Counted from the first letter of the stretch, positions 16,536 through 25,289 are shown. The stretch: 64,000 bases of DNA from Mesorhizobium sp. WSM4306 (GCF_007003975.1 NZ_VFTC01000024.1:1-64000); one strand, 5' to 3'. Made by a program: numbers and translations. The notes: generated from the letters alone by a model not told the origin.

Positions 16536-18011
16536 ATGCGCATCTTTACCGCCTCGCTGGCGACGGAAACCAACACCTTCTCACCGGTGCCGACCGATCG
16601 GGCGTCGTTCGAGATGGCGTTCTATGCCGGTCCGGGAAAACATCCGGACACGCCGACCTTGTGCTCGTCGCCAATGGTCGCGCTGCGCCGGCGTGCAGCC
16701 AAGGATGGGCTGACCGTCATCGAGGGCACCGCCACCTGGGCGGAGCCGGGCGGCCTGGTGCAGCGGCAGACCTACGAGGCGCTGCGCGACGAGATCCTCG
16801 GTCAGTTGCAGGCAGCGTTGCCGGTCGACGCCGTCATTCTCGGCCTGCATGGCGCCATGGTCGCGCAAGGCTATGACGATTGCGAAGGCGATCTGCTGGA
16901 ACGAGTCCGCGCGATGGTCGGGCCGGATGTAGTGATCGCGGTGGAGCTCGATCCGCACAGCCATCTGACGCCGAAGCGCGTCGCGGCGTCAAACATCATG
17001 GCCTACTTCCTCGAATTCCCGCACACCGATTTCTACGAGCGCGGCGAGCATGTCGTCGAGCTCGGGTTGGCTGCCGCGCGCGGCGAGATCAAGCCTGCTA
17101 TCTCGACCTTCGACTGCCGCATGATCCAGGTTCTGCCGACCAGCCGTGAGCCGATGCGCTCCTTCGTCGACCGCATCAAGGCGCTGCACGGCAAGGATGG
17201 CGTGCTGTCGGTCTCGGTCATCCACGGCTTCATGGCGGCCGACGTGCCGGAAATGGGCACCCGCATCCTCGTCGTCACCGACAATGACAAGGCCAAGGGC
17301 GATGCGCTGGCGGAGAGGCTGGGGCGCGAGCTCTATGCCATGCGCGAGAAGACGGCGATGACGATGCTGAACACCGCGGACGGCATCGAACGGGCGCTGG
17401 CCGTGCGCAAGGAAAACCCGGACAGACCGGTGGTCATCGCGGACATATGGGACAATCCCGGCGGCGGCGTCGCCGGCGACGGCACCGTCGTGCTGCGCGC
17501 CATGCTGGCACGCGGCATCGACAATGTCGGCGTGGCGACGATCTGGGACCCGATCGCGGTCACCTTCTGCCAGGCGGCGGGCGAAGGCGCCGTCATCGAC
17601 CTGCGCTTCGGCGGCAAGGCCGGTCCGCTGGCCGGCGAACCGATCGACGCGAAGGTGCGGGTGCTGAAGGCGGTTCCGGAGGGCTGGCAGAGCTTTGGGC
17701 CGAGCCGGGTGACGCTCGGGCCGACGGCGCTGGTGCGCATCGAGGGCACCGCGGTCGATATCATCCTCAACACCAACCGCACACAGACCTTCGAGCCGGA
17801 TATTTTCTCCAACATCGGCGTCGATCCGATGAGCAAGGCCATTTTGCTGATCAAGTCGACCAACCATTTCTACGCCGGCTTTGAGCCGATCGCGGCGGAG
17901 ATTATTTATCTGTCGGCACCGAGTTCGTATCCGAGCAATCCGGCGGTGACGGACTACAGGAAGCTGACGCGGCCGGTGTGGCCAAGGGTCAAGGATCCTT
18001 GGGCGGTGTAA
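16536..18011 (+). CDS. M81 family metallopeptidase (MlrC-like)
   Basis: A 491-residue protein of the MlrC/DUF1485 type. The N-terminus RIFTASLATETNTFSPVPTDRASF is the family opening. ILGLHGAMVAQGYDDCEGDLLERVR, ELDPHSHLTPKRV and FPHTDFYERGEH follow, with Asp and His residues likely to bind zinc. The C-terminal MlrC domain starts near residue 300 with VIADIWDNPGGGVAGDGT. The founding member MlrC cleaves linearised microcystin peptides; most relatives have unknown substrates. Here it is the last gene of a CUT1 transporter operon, so it probably acts in the cytoplasm on an amide or peptide bond in the imported compound. GGAG upstream supports the ATG. Confidence 0.9.
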   Translation: MRIFTASLATETNTFSPVPTDRASFEMAFYAGPGKHPDTPTLCSSPMVALRRRAAKDGLTVIEGTATWAEPGGLVQRQTYEALRDEILGQLQAALPVDAVILGLHGAMVAQGYDDCEGDLLERVRAMVGPDVVIAVELDPHSHLTPKRVAASNIMAYFLEFPHTDFYERGEHVVELGLAAARGEIKPAISTFDCRMIQVLPTSREPMRSFVDRIKALHGKDGVLSVSVIHGFMAADVPEMGTRILVVTDNDKAKGDALAERLGRELYAMREKTAMTMLNTADGIERALAVRKENPDRPVVIADIWDNPGGGVAGDGTVVLRAMLARGIDNVGVATIWDPIAVTFCQAAGEGAVIDLRFGGKAGPLAGEPIDAKVRVLKAVPEGWQSFGPSRVTLGPTALVRIEGTAVDIILNTNRTQTFEPDIFSNIGVDPMSKAILLIKSTNHFYAGFEPIAAEIIYLSAPSSYPSNPAVTDYRKLTRPVWPRVKDPWAV

Positions 18012-18162
18012 TCTCCCCCCTTGGGGGGGAGATGTCGCCGAAGGCGACAGAGGGGGTCCTTGCGCGTGAAGCGCTAGCCTCCATCTGCCGCCGGAGGTCG
18101 AGCCCGGTCGGACTGACCCCCTCTGGCCGCTTTGCGGCCATCTCCCCCTCGAGGGGGGAGAG
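18012..18162. repeat. Modular palindromic element between convergent genes
   Basis: Left arm: C-run/G-run stem, then GTCGCCGAAGGCGAC, then AGAGGGGGTC. Right arm: GACCCCCTCT, then GGCCGCTTTGCGGCC, then a stem TCTCCCCCTCGAGGGGGGAGA. The two arms are inverted relative to each other. It lies between the stops of the M81 and M3 peptidase genes. Confidence 0.85.
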
Positions 18163-18171
18163 TACGCAGCG

Positions 18172-20226
18172 CTACACCAGTCCCCGCTTCACCATCATCG
18201 CTTCCGGCGAAGGCATCTTGCCACGGAACGCGGTGTACAGCTCCTCCGGATCCTTCGACCCGCCGGCGGCGTAGATGTTCTTCCGCAACCGCTCGGCCAG
18301 TGCCGGGTTGAAAGGGTCGCCGGTTTCCTCGAAGGCGGCGAAGGCGTCGGCGTCGAGCACTTCGGACCACATGTAGGAATAGTAGCCGGCTGAATAGCCG
18401 TCGCCAGAGAAGACGTGGCCGAAATGCGGGGTGCGGTGACGCATGGCGATGGTGTCGGGCATGTGCAGCTTCTCAAGCGTCTCGGCTTCGAATCGGAGCG
18501 GCTGGTCAGGCGCATCCGAACGCGCGTGATAGGCCATGTCGATCAGCGCCGAGGCGGTGAACTCGACGGTGGCGAAACCGGCGCCGAAGGTGCGGGCGGC
18601 CAGCATCTTGTCGAGCAGCGCCTTCGGCATCGGCTTGCCGGTCTTCACATGCAGCGCGTGCTTTTCCAGCACCGCCGGCACCGTCAGCCAGTGCTCGTAG
18701 AGCTGCGAGGGCAGTTCGACGAAATCGCGTGAAACCGAAGTGCCCGCCACCGACGGCCAGGTGACGTCGGTCAGCATGCCGTGCAGGGCATGGCCGAACT
18801 CATGAAACAGCGTCTTGGCCTCATCGACCGACAGCAGGGCTGTTTCACCTGCAGGCGGCTTGGCGAAGTTCATGATGTTGTAGATGACCGGCTTGGAGCC
18901 ATCGCCAAGCGTGTAGCCGGATTTCAGCGCGCTCATCCAGGCGCCGGAACGCTTCGAGGACCGGGCAAAATAATCAGCCAGGAACAGGCCGCGTTCGCTG
19001 CCGTCAGCATTCTTCACCACGAAGGTGCGTGCGTCGGGATGCCAGGCGGCAATGCCCTTCTTCTCCTCGAAGGTGATTCCGAACAGTTTGGTCGCGACGT
19101 CGAAGCAGGCGTCGATGACGCGGTCGAGCTGCAGATACGGCTTCAGCTCCGCCTCGTCGAAGGCGAACTTTTCCGTGCGCAATTTCTCCTGGTAGAAGCG
19201 CCAGTCCCAGGCGTCGAATTTTTCGTTGCTGCCGGCTTCGGTCGCCAGCCGTTCCAGTTCCTTCTGGTCGGCGGCGGCCTTTTCCAAAGCCTTCTCCCAC
19301 ACGGGGTCGAGCAAATCGTGCACGGCCTTCGGCGTCTTGGCCATGGTGTCGTCGAGCTTCAGTGCAGCGAAGGAGCCATAGCCGAGCAGCTTGGCCTTTT
19401 CGGCGCGCAGCTTCAGCATGTCGCGTACCACCGCGGTGTTGTCGCTGGCGCCGCCATTCTGGCCGCGCATGGTGAAGGCGCGGAAGGCGGTCTCGCGCAG
19501 GTCGCGGCGTTCGGAAAAGGTGGTGAACGGCTCGTAGATCGAGCGCGACAGAGTGACGGCGTAACGGCCTTTCTGGCCACGCGTCTCGGCGGCCTCGGCC
19601 ATCGAGCTCTTCACGAAGTCCGGCAGGCCGGCAAGATCGGCCTCGTCGAGGAACAGGGCCCAGTCGCGCTCGTCGGCCAGCACGTTCTGGCCGAAAGTGG
19701 TGCCGAGCGAGGACAGCTCCTCGCTGATGTTGGCCAGACGCTTCTTGCCGTCGGCGTCGAGTTTGGCGCCCGAGCGGACGAAACCTTTCCAGGTCTTTTC
19801 CAGCACCCGCAGCGTCTCGGCGTCGAGTTTCAGAGAGTCCCGGCGCTGGTAGAGATCGTCGATGCGAGCAAACAGTTTCTCGTTCATCGATATCGCCGAG
19901 AAGTGCCTCGACATTTTTGGCGAAATCTCGCGCTCCAGCGCCTGGATCGCGTCGTTGGTGTGGGCGCCGGCCCGGCACCAGAAGATCGACGAGACATGGT
20001 CGAGCGGCTCGCCGGCAAGTTCCAGTGCGGCCAGCGTGTTCTCGATGGTGGGCGTATCCTTGCTGCCGGCGATGGCGTCGATCTCGGCCTCATGCGCCTT
20101 CAGCGCTGCGTCGAACACTGCGGAGAAATCGCCGTCGCCGATGTTGGCGAAATCCGGCAGGCCGAGCGGCCCTTGCCATTTGGTCAGCGGATGGGCGGCG
20201 AGGTCGACGGTTTTCGTGGACGGCAT
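18172..20226 (-). CDS. M3 family zinc oligopeptidase (oligopeptidase A / Dcp type)
   Basis: A 684-residue cytoplasmic zinc peptidase. The catalytic HEFGH motif (LFHEFGHALHGML) lies near residue 475, with the third ligand region following. The N-terminal helical lid (about 1-250) and C-terminal catalytic domain have the length expected for M3A enzymes (about 680). These enzymes degrade short peptides such as cleaved signal peptides. No signal peptide is seen. It ends next to the repeat at 18012-18162 and is convergent with the M81 gene. Whether it is OpdA-like or Dcp-like cannot be settled from motifs alone. Confidence 0.93.
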   Translation of the reverse strand: MPSTKTVDLAAHPLTKWQGPLGLPDFANIGDGDFSAVFDAALKAHEAEIDAIAGSKDTPTIENTLAALELAGEPLDHVSSIFWCRAGAHTNDAIQALEREISPKMSRHFSAISMNEKLFARIDDLYQRRDSLKLDAETLRVLEKTWKGFVRSGAKLDADGKKRLANISEELSSLGTTFGQNVLADERDWALFLDEADLAGLPDFVKSSMAEAAETRGQKGRYAVTLSRSIYEPFTTFSERRDLRETAFRAFTMRGQNGGASDNTAVVRDMLKLRAEKAKLLGYGSFAALKLDDTMAKTPKAVHDLLDPVWEKALEKAAADQKELERLATEAGSNEKFDAWDWRFYQEKLRTEKFAFDEAELKPYLQLDRVIDACFDVATKLFGITFEEKKGIAAWHPDARTFVVKNADGSERGLFLADYFARSSKRSGAWMSALKSGYTLGDGSKPVIYNIMNFAKPPAGETALLSVDEAKTLFHEFGHALHGMLTDVTWPSVAGTSVSRDFVELPSQLYEHWLTVPAVLEKHALHVKTGKPMPKALLDKMLAARTFGAGFATVEFTASALIDMAYHARSDAPDQPLRFEAETLEKLHMPDTIAMRHRTPHFGHVFSGDGYSAGYYSYMWSEVLDADAFAAFEETGDPFNPALAERLRKNIYAAGGSKDPEELYTAFRGKMPSPEAMMVKRGLV

Positions 20227-20313
20227 GGGGATCTTTCGATGATTGGCGGGGCTTGCTGACCGATGTAGGGCGATGCCTGGCGCGGCGCAACAGCGCGGCC
20301 GTTCAAGCTGGCG

Positions 20314-20727
20314 TCAGAAGCCGTCGCAATTTTCCGCGATCGCCGCTTGCGAACTGGCGGCGATGCGGTTGCCGGTGACAGCAACCGTCTCCTGCATCAG
20401 CATGTCATTGTTGGGAAAATCGTAGCAGGCGATGACCGTGGTGACGCCTGCCTCGGTCTTTTCGATGCGATGGCGGATCGCGGCGCCGGCGACCGCACCT
20501 TTCCATTCGTCGATCGAGGCGATGAATTCCTGCTTCGACTGCACGACGCCGAGATCGTCGAGCTTGATGCGGACATCGTCGGCGAGCAGGTCCGACAATT
20601 CGGTGCGGTCGGCGACCAGCAGCGCCGAATACCAGCGGTCGATGATGGCGCCGTCATCGGCGCGGGCAGGGGCGAGCGAGAAGAGCAGCGCCGCCACGGC
20701 GAAAACGATCGAATGGCGATTCCGCAT
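20314..20727 (-). CDS. Exported NTF2/SnoaL-like protein of unknown function
   Basis: Encodes 137 residues with a signal peptide (MRNRHSIVFAVAALLFSLAPARA, cut before DDG). The mature part has an NTF2-like cone pattern: DGAIIDRWYSALLVADRTELSDLLADDVRIKLDDLG, then a strand-rich half ending in two cysteine-containing segments (VIACYDF and ENCDGF). No catalytic residues can be proposed. GAGGAGG about 5 bases before the ATG is a strong ribosome binding site. It stands alone between the M3 peptidase and the carbonic anhydrase. Confidence 0.8.
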   Translation of the reverse strand: MRNRHSIVFAVAALLFSLAPARADDGAIIDRWYSALLVADRTELSDLLADDVRIKLDDLGVVQSKQEFIASIDEWKGAVAGAAIRHRIEKTEAGVTTVIACYDFPNNDMLMQETVAVTGNRIAASSQAAIAENCDGF

Positions 20728-20748
20728 GGCTGCCTCCTCTTATTTGAC

Positions 20749-20793
20749 CATGATCTTATCCGAAAACCGGTGCCCACTTTTCGGGATCACGAT
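20749..20793. repeat. Short palindromic repeat of the CCGAAAA...TTTTCGG type
   Basis: GATC-N3-TCCGAAAACCGGTGCCCACTTTTCGGGATC is an imperfect stem: CCGAAAA pairs with TTTTCGG across an 11-base loop, with GATC on both sides. A related copy lies at 50252-50300. It fills the gap between the carbonic anhydrase stop and the NTF2-like gene. Confidence 0.8.
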
Positions 20794-21438
20794 CTATCTC
20801 AAATCCGGCCGCTCGAAGTCGCCGGTGTCCTTGTTCATCACCCAGAGTTCGCCGGTCGAAATGTCGAACCATGCGCCGTGCAGGGCGAGCCGCCCCTTGC
20901 CTTCGAGGATCGAGACGCAAGGGAAAGTTCTGAGATTGGCAATCGAATAGCGGACGGAGATGCGCTCCAGCGCCGTCTGCCGTTCGGTCGCCGTCATGAA
21001 GGTGCTGGACGATACGGTTTCGGCCGCCGGCGCGATCAGGCTCATCCATTTGCCGATAAAGTCGCCGGGCGACAGCGGCGCCGAATTGGGGTCGAGCGCG
21101 GCGCGGATGCCGCCGCAGCGGCCATGGCCCATCACCACGATGTTTTTCACCTTCAGGCTCTGCACGGCGAATTCGAGCGCGGCGGAGGTCGAGTGGAACT
21201 CACCATCCGGCGCATAGGGGGGCACCAGATTGCCGACATTGCGCAACACGAAGAGTTCGCCGGGGCCGGCGTCGAAGATCGCTTCGGGGGCGGCGCGGGA
21301 ATCGCAGCAGGCAACGATCATGGTTTCGGGCGACTGCCCCTCACGGGCGAGTTCACGATAGCGTCCGCTCTCGGTGAGATAGCGGCCGTTCATGAAGTTG
21401 CGATAGCCGTTGAGAAGGTGGTCGGGGAGGTGGGGCAT
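20794..21438 (-). CDS. Beta-class carbonic anhydrase
   Basis: A 214-residue enzyme that interconverts CO2 and bicarbonate. Zinc ligands and catalytic dyad are visible: CxDSR at residues 44-48 (CCDSR) and H105-x2-C108 in GHGRCGG. RNVGNLVPP (residues 66-74) is also a family hallmark. The length fits bacterial beta-CAs (about 200-230). It is probably cytoplasmic, since no signal peptide is seen. Upstream sequence has only a weak ribosome binding site; Met16 is an alternative start but would shorten the N-terminal helix used for dimerisation. Confidence 0.95.
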   Translation of the reverse strand: MPHLPDHLLNGYRNFMNGRYLTESGRYRELAREGQSPETMIVACCDSRAAPEAIFDAGPGELFVLRNVGNLVPPYAPDGEFHSTSAALEFAVQSLKVKNIVVMGHGRCGGIRAALDPNSAPLSPGDFIGKWMSLIAPAAETVSSSTFMTATERQTALERISVRYSIANLRTFPCVSILEGKGRLALHGAWFDISTGELWVMNKDTGDFERPDLR

Positions 21439-21588
21439 GGGCGGAGGACGGAGCCTTTCCGGGTTGGAGACGGCAGCTCTTTTTCAGTTGAGAAAGCCTC
21501 TAACGGCAAAAGCCTGTCGCGGGCAATGCCGAATTGCGGATGGCTCCGTCGCAAATCGTCATGCGGCGCGCATTGCTAGCGGCTTGCC

Positions 21589-22353
21589 TTACGCCCAGAT
21601 GGCGACGGGAATGCCGAAACGGTCGGCAAGTGGTGGGTCGGGAAACGGTCTTGCTTCGCCGCAGGCGATGCGTCCGGCAATCAGCATCATCACTGCCGCG
21701 TCGAGGAAATCGTCGGCGGCAGCCCCTGTCGGCGGCTTCTGGTCGAGAAAGGCTCTGACATAGCCATGCCGGCACAGCAGCGCCTTGCGCTCTTCCATGC
21801 CAGCCGGATTGACGACGCCCTTGATCTTCTTCGGCAGCGTCATCGGGTTTTCGCCGTTCAGCCGGCAGAAGGCGACTTCCGGATGCGATTCGTAGACGCG
21901 GGTGCGCAGCTCGGGGCGCGCAATCAGCAGCGCGTCGATCTCGCGGATCTTGGCAAAGATGCCGAAAGCCTGGATCGAGACGCCGCGCGGCGGGTCGGAG
22001 GTCGTCTTGGCCACGTCGCTGGCGCGGCGATGCGCTTCATACCAGGCCTCAACCGTGGTGAAGTCGCTGATGTCGGCGTAAAGGGCAGCGCGGGAAGGGA
22101 TAGAGAAGACGCTGGACTGGCGTTGCCCGAGCAGCGACCGCACCAGTGCTTCCGGTCCGCGCCCGCCTCTCTGCGAGAAGTCAGGCAGGCCGATCGGCAT
22201 GTCGACAGCCACGATCGTATCGGTCGGCAAGGCGTCGAGCAGTTCTGCGAAGCTTGGAAAGACAGTCACCGAGGACTCAGTGTCCGGATCGCGGCGGACG
22301 GCGATCCAGCCGGCCTTGCAGCCGTCGACGCCGGCGAGCACACCGGATGTCAC
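21589..22353 (-). CDS. DUF429 family protein
   Basis: About 254 residues from a GTG at 22353. The GTG overlaps the TGA of the pyridoxal kinase gene as GTGA, so translation is coupled. The family opening VLAGVDGCKAGWIAVRR and the later VAVDMPIGLP, RGVSIQAFGIFAKIREID and ESHPEVAFCRLNG match DUF429, whose fold resembles RNase H/nuclease-type domains with conserved acidic residues (D at the first strand, D in VDMPIGL). The biochemical activity is unknown. The linkage with a vitamin B6 kinase is suggestive of an operon but does not define function. Confidence 0.87.
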   Translation of the reverse strand: MTSGVLAGVDGCKAGWIAVRRDPDTESSVTVFPSFAELLDALPTDTIVAVDMPIGLPDFSQRGGRGPEALVRSLLGQRQSSVFSIPSRAALYADISDFTTVEAWYEAHRRASDVAKTTSDPPRGVSIQAFGIFAKIREIDALLIARPELRTRVYESHPEVAFCRLNGENPMTLPKKIKGVVNPAGMEERKALLCRHGYVRAFLDQKPPTGAAADDFLDAAVMMLIAGRIACGEARPFPDPPLADRFGIPVAIWA

Positions 22354-23234
22354 GCCCGGCGGTCCCGCCCTGGGTGTGTGAGATGGCGCAGTTGCACCAT
22401 CGCCATCGGGTGCGACAGGCTTTGCGCATCGGTTTCGAGCTGCAATTCGTCGCCGCCGCGTTTGGCGGTGCGCGCCAGGATCTCGTAGACCGCCGCCGTC
22501 GTCGACTGCAGCGCTTTGATCGGCGGCTGTCCCGACAGGATGCGGGCGAGGTAGACGGCGGCCGTCAGGTCGCCCAGCCCGTTCGGTGGCTTGTCGATCA
22601 GGCGGTGTTCGGCCAGCAGCGCCTGGCTGGCATCGAGCAGCAGATTGCCGGTACCGCCGGTCATCATCGATGGCGCCGACGTTACCAGCATGGTTCTTGG
22701 GCCGGCATGGAGGGCAGCTGCAATGACCGATTTCAGATCGGGCAAAGGCGCGCCGGCCATCCACTCCAGCTCGAAGCGGTTGGGGGTGGCGATATCCGCG
22801 ATCGGCATCAGCCGGTCGCGCATGGCGGCGGCCGTCGGCTCCGGCACGTAGAGCCCGCCGGAATCGCCCATCACCGGGTCGCATATATAGACCGCGTCCG
22901 GCGTCTTGGCCTTGACCGCTGACACCAGCGAGACGATGGCCTCGGCCTGGCCGGCCTCGCCGAGATAACCCGACAGCACGGCGCCAACCTCACCCAGCCA
23001 GGGCGCGCGCTCGAGATCGGCCATCAGCGCCTTGAACTGGTCGAGCGGCGGTACGATGCGCGTGGCACGGCCATGGCCGGGGTGCCAGGGCAGGGTGATC
23101 GTCGGCACCGCCCACACCGGGAAGCCCAGCGTCTCCAGCGCGAACACGGCGGCGCGGTTGCCGACCGAGCCGCGGGCGACATGGCTGGAAATGACGATGA
23201 CCGCGCGCGGCGCGTCTGACTTTTCGCTGTTCAT
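22350..23234 (-). CDS. pdxY: Pyridoxal kinase (PdxY-like)
   Basis: A 294-residue ribokinase-fold enzyme that phosphorylates pyridoxal to pyridoxal 5'-phosphate. SSHVARGSVGNRAAVFALETLGFPVWAVPTI (residues 16-46) is the typical N-terminal substrate-binding segment. YICDPVMGD near residue 115 and the GLGD anion-hole/catalytic Asp near 220 (PPNGLGDLTAA) follow. The ATG is supported by AGGAATTTC just upstream. The downstream DUF429 gene is translationally coupled, and the small membrane protein upstream ends 7 bases before the start. Confidence 0.92.
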   Translation of the reverse strand: MNSEKSDAPRAVIVISSHVARGSVGNRAAVFALETLGFPVWAVPTITLPWHPGHGRATRIVPPLDQFKALMADLERAPWLGEVGAVLSGYLGEAGQAEAIVSLVSAVKAKTPDAVYICDPVMGDSGGLYVPEPTAAAMRDRLMPIADIATPNRFELEWMAGAPLPDLKSVIAAALHAGPRTMLVTSAPSMMTGGTGNLLLDASQALLAEHRLIDKPPNGLGDLTAAVYLARILSGQPPIKALQSTTAAVYEILARTAKRGGDELQLETDAQSLSHPMAMVQLRHLTHPGRDRRA

Positions 23235-23241
23235 GAAATTC

Positions 23242-23493
23242 CTAGCTGCCCCGGGAGACGTAGTACACGAGCCAGATCAAAAGGCCGATGGCGACGATGA
23301 GCCCCAGTGTGCGACCGATGCGGGTGCCCCAGACCTCGATCGGATCGGAGCGGTCGGCCTCGGCGGCGGTGACGTGATCGCGCGCGTCTTTGGCGGCCCG
23401 CGCGATGAACGACGTGCCGCCTGGGCCGCTCTCGTTTGCAACGCGCTCGATAATGCGGCGCGATTCGCTGTCATCGTCGCGGCGTTCCGCCAT
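23242..23493 (-). CDS. Small single-span membrane protein, unknown function
   Basis: About 83 residues from the ATG at 23493, where AGGA sits about 4 bases upstream; an in-frame ATG at 23520 would add 9 residues. The N-terminal part is charged and polar (AERRDDDSESRRIIERVANES). The C-terminal end is one hydrophobic helix (TLGLIVAIGLLIWLVYYVSRGS), so the protein is likely tail-anchored with its N-terminus in the cytoplasm. I do not recognise a family. It ends 7 bases from the pyridoxal kinase start and may be the first gene of that operon. Confidence 0.7.
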   Translation of the reverse strand: MAERRDDDSESRRIIERVANESGPGGTSFIARAAKDARDHVTAAEADRSDPIEVWGTRIGRTLGLIVAIGLLIWLVYYVSRGS

Positions 23494-23643
23494 GATCCTG
23501 TCCTGTTTGCTGGCGAGCATACCGTGTTCGTGCGGGCAATCACAGGGCCTCGCGGGCGCGTGCGTGCGCGCCAGCCGCAGACATTTTCTTGAGCGCGGAT
23601 TGTGCTAATGCTTCGCCTGCAACTTCTGTCGAGGGACCACACC

Positions 23644-24276
23644 ATGTTTGCCCAGCGCCTTGCCTTCCCCTTCCCCAGCCTGCCGGCCGTGTTGATGATG
23701 GCCATTGTGCTGCCGCTGCTTGCCGGCTGCGGCTACAACACCATCCCGACGGCGGAGGAAAACGCCAGGGCAGCCTGGAGCGAGGTGCTGAACCAGTACC
23801 AGCGCCGCTCCGACCTGATCCCGAACCTGGTCGAGACGGTCAAGGGCTATGCGGCGCATGAGAAGGACACGCTCGATGCGGTGGTCGAAGCGCGCGCCAA
23901 GGCGACGCAGATCACGGTGACGCCGGAAACGCTGAAGGATCCCGAAGCCCTCAAGAAGTTCCAGGATGCGCAGGCGGGGCTTACCAGTGCGCTGTCGCGG
24001 CTGATCGCGGTGTCGGAGGCCTATCCCGACCTCAAGGCCAACCAGAATTTCCTGGCGCTGCAGGCGCAGCTCGAAGGCACCGAGAACCGCATTGCGGTGG
24101 CGCGGCGCGACTACATCCTGGCGGTCAAGGACTACAATCTGACTCTGAGGACCTTCCCCTCGGTGCTGTGGGCAACCTTCTGGTTCCGCGGCAACGAGCC
24201 CTTCGCCAACTTCACCGTCGACGAAGACAAGATGCAGCCGCCGAAGGTGGATTTCGGGACAAAGCAGGGCGGGTGA
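23644..24276 (+). CDS. lemA: LemA family lipoprotein
   Basis: Encodes 210 residues. A lipoprotein signal (hydrophobic stretch ending LLAGCGYN, lipobox Cys near residue 31) is followed by the LemA body: YNTIPTAEENARAAWSEVLNQYQRRSDLIPNLVETVKGYAAHEKDTL, then helices ending in ARRDYILAVKDYNLTLRTFPS. LemA proteins form helical bundles at the membrane; their function is poorly defined, and they commonly neighbour TPM-domain (YgcG) genes as here. The ATG at 23644 follows GAGGGACC. It starts a rightward array of one lemA and four TPM genes. Confidence 0.92.
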   Translation: MFAQRLAFPFPSLPAVLMMAIVLPLLAGCGYNTIPTAEENARAAWSEVLNQYQRRSDLIPNLVETVKGYAAHEKDTLDAVVEARAKATQITVTPETLKDPEALKKFQDAQAGLTSALSRLIAVSEAYPDLKANQNFLALQAQLEGTENRIAVARRDYILAVKDYNLTLRTFPSVLWATFWFRGNEPFANFTVDEDKMQPPKVDFGTKQGG

Positions 24277-24317
24277 GCGGCGAGCTGGTTTACAGAGCCT
24301 GCCAGCTTTGCGCTCCT

Positions 24318-24481
24318 TCGCGCCCCCCTCTGTCCTGCCGGACATCTCCCCCACAAGGGGGGAGATTGGATGTCGCGTTGGCCTTCGCCAATCACCAACG
24401 GCTGAAAGCGGGGGCTGGCGGCTGAACCGCCAATCTCCCCCCTTGTGGGGGAGATGTCCGGCAGGACAGAGGGGGGCGCGA
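24318..24481. repeat. Near-perfect modular palindromic element (52-bp inverted arms) between lemA and the first TPM gene
   Basis: Bases 24318-24369 and 24430-24481 are exact inverted complements over 52 positions, with 60 bases between. Each arm has the layout C-run, TGTCCTGCCGGACA core, and a stem CTCCCCCACAAGGGGGGAG. The right arm runs into the frame of the first TPM gene and seems to supply its start and N-terminal residues. Confidence 0.92.
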
Positions 24482-25285
24482 CAGAGCGCTACCCTTCTCG
24501 TCCTGCTTTTCGTGCTCTTCCTCCCCCTCACCGCCTTCGCAGCCGACCTCCCGGCGCTGACCGGCCGCGTCGTCGACAATGCCGGCATCATCGATTCCGG
24601 CACAAAAGCTGCACTGACCCAAAAACTCGCCGACTTCGAGGCCAAGGGTTCCGACCAGATCGTCGTCGCCACCATCCCCAGCCTCGACGGCGAGGAGATC
24701 GAACCCTATGCCAACCGGCTGTTCCGCTTCTGGAAGCTCGGCCAGGCGAAGGAAAACAATGGCGTACTGCTGCTGGTGGCGCCGAATGACCGCAAGATGC
24801 GCATCGAGGTCGGCTATGGGCTGGAAGGCACGCTGACCGACCTGCACACGAAACTGATCATCGAAAACGACATGGTGCCGGCCTTCCGCGCCGGCGACTT
24901 CCCCGGCGGGATTTCCAAAGCCGTCGACGACATGGTGATGGTGCTGGAAGGCAATCCGGAAGAACTGGAGGCGCGCGGAAAGCGCAATGAGCAACCGCCC
25001 ATCGACATGGACAATCTGTTCTTCACGGTCTTCATCAGCATCTGGGCGATCATCTTCTTCGGCAGCATGGCGGCCTCCATCCTGCCGCCGATCTTCGGCA
25101 AGAAACTTGGCCCCGGCCGCTACCGCTGGCTGGGCATGACATTCGAGCCGAGCCGGCGGTCATCCAGCAGCGGCTGGTCTTCAGGCAGTTCCGGTGGCAG
25201 CTGGTCGTCGGGTTCAAGCGGTGGTGGCGGCTTTTCAGGCGGTGGCGGTTCGTCCGGCGGCGGCGGCTCCTCGGGAAGCTGGTGA
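24443..25285 (+). CDS. TPM-domain (YgcG-like) protein 1, N-terminus derived from a repeat
   Basis: About 280 residues if the TTG at 24443 is used. The signal-like segment SATLLVLLFVLFLPLTAFAA is followed by the TPM domain (LTGRVVDNAGIIDSGTKAALTQKLADFEAKGSDQIVVATIPSLDGEEIEPYANRLFRFWKLG, NNGVLLLVAPNDRKMRIEVGYGLEGTL). A membrane helix near residue 190 and a Ser/Gly-rich tail complete it. TPM proteins act at membranes; one plant member helps repair photosystem II, and bacterial roles are unclear. The start is uncertain: upstream of the signal core the frame contains only TTG, CTG and GTG codons. The TTG lies in the right arm of the inverted repeat, with no ribosome binding site, so the original start may have been displaced by the repeat insertion. 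Confidence 0.8.
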   Translation: MWGRCPAGQRGARQSATLLVLLFVLFLPLTAFAADLPALTGRVVDNAGIIDSGTKAALTQKLADFEAKGSDQIVVATIPSLDGEEIEPYANRLFRFWKLGQAKENNGVLLLVAPNDRKMRIEVGYGLEGTLTDLHTKLIIENDMVPAFRAGDFPGGISKAVDDMVMVLEGNPEELEARGKRNEQPPIDMDNLFFTVFISIWAIIFFGSMAASILPPIFGKKLGPGRYRWLGMTFEPSRRSSSSGWSSGSSGGSWSSGSSGGGGFSGGGGSSGGGGSSGSW

Positions 25286-25289
25286 CGAG

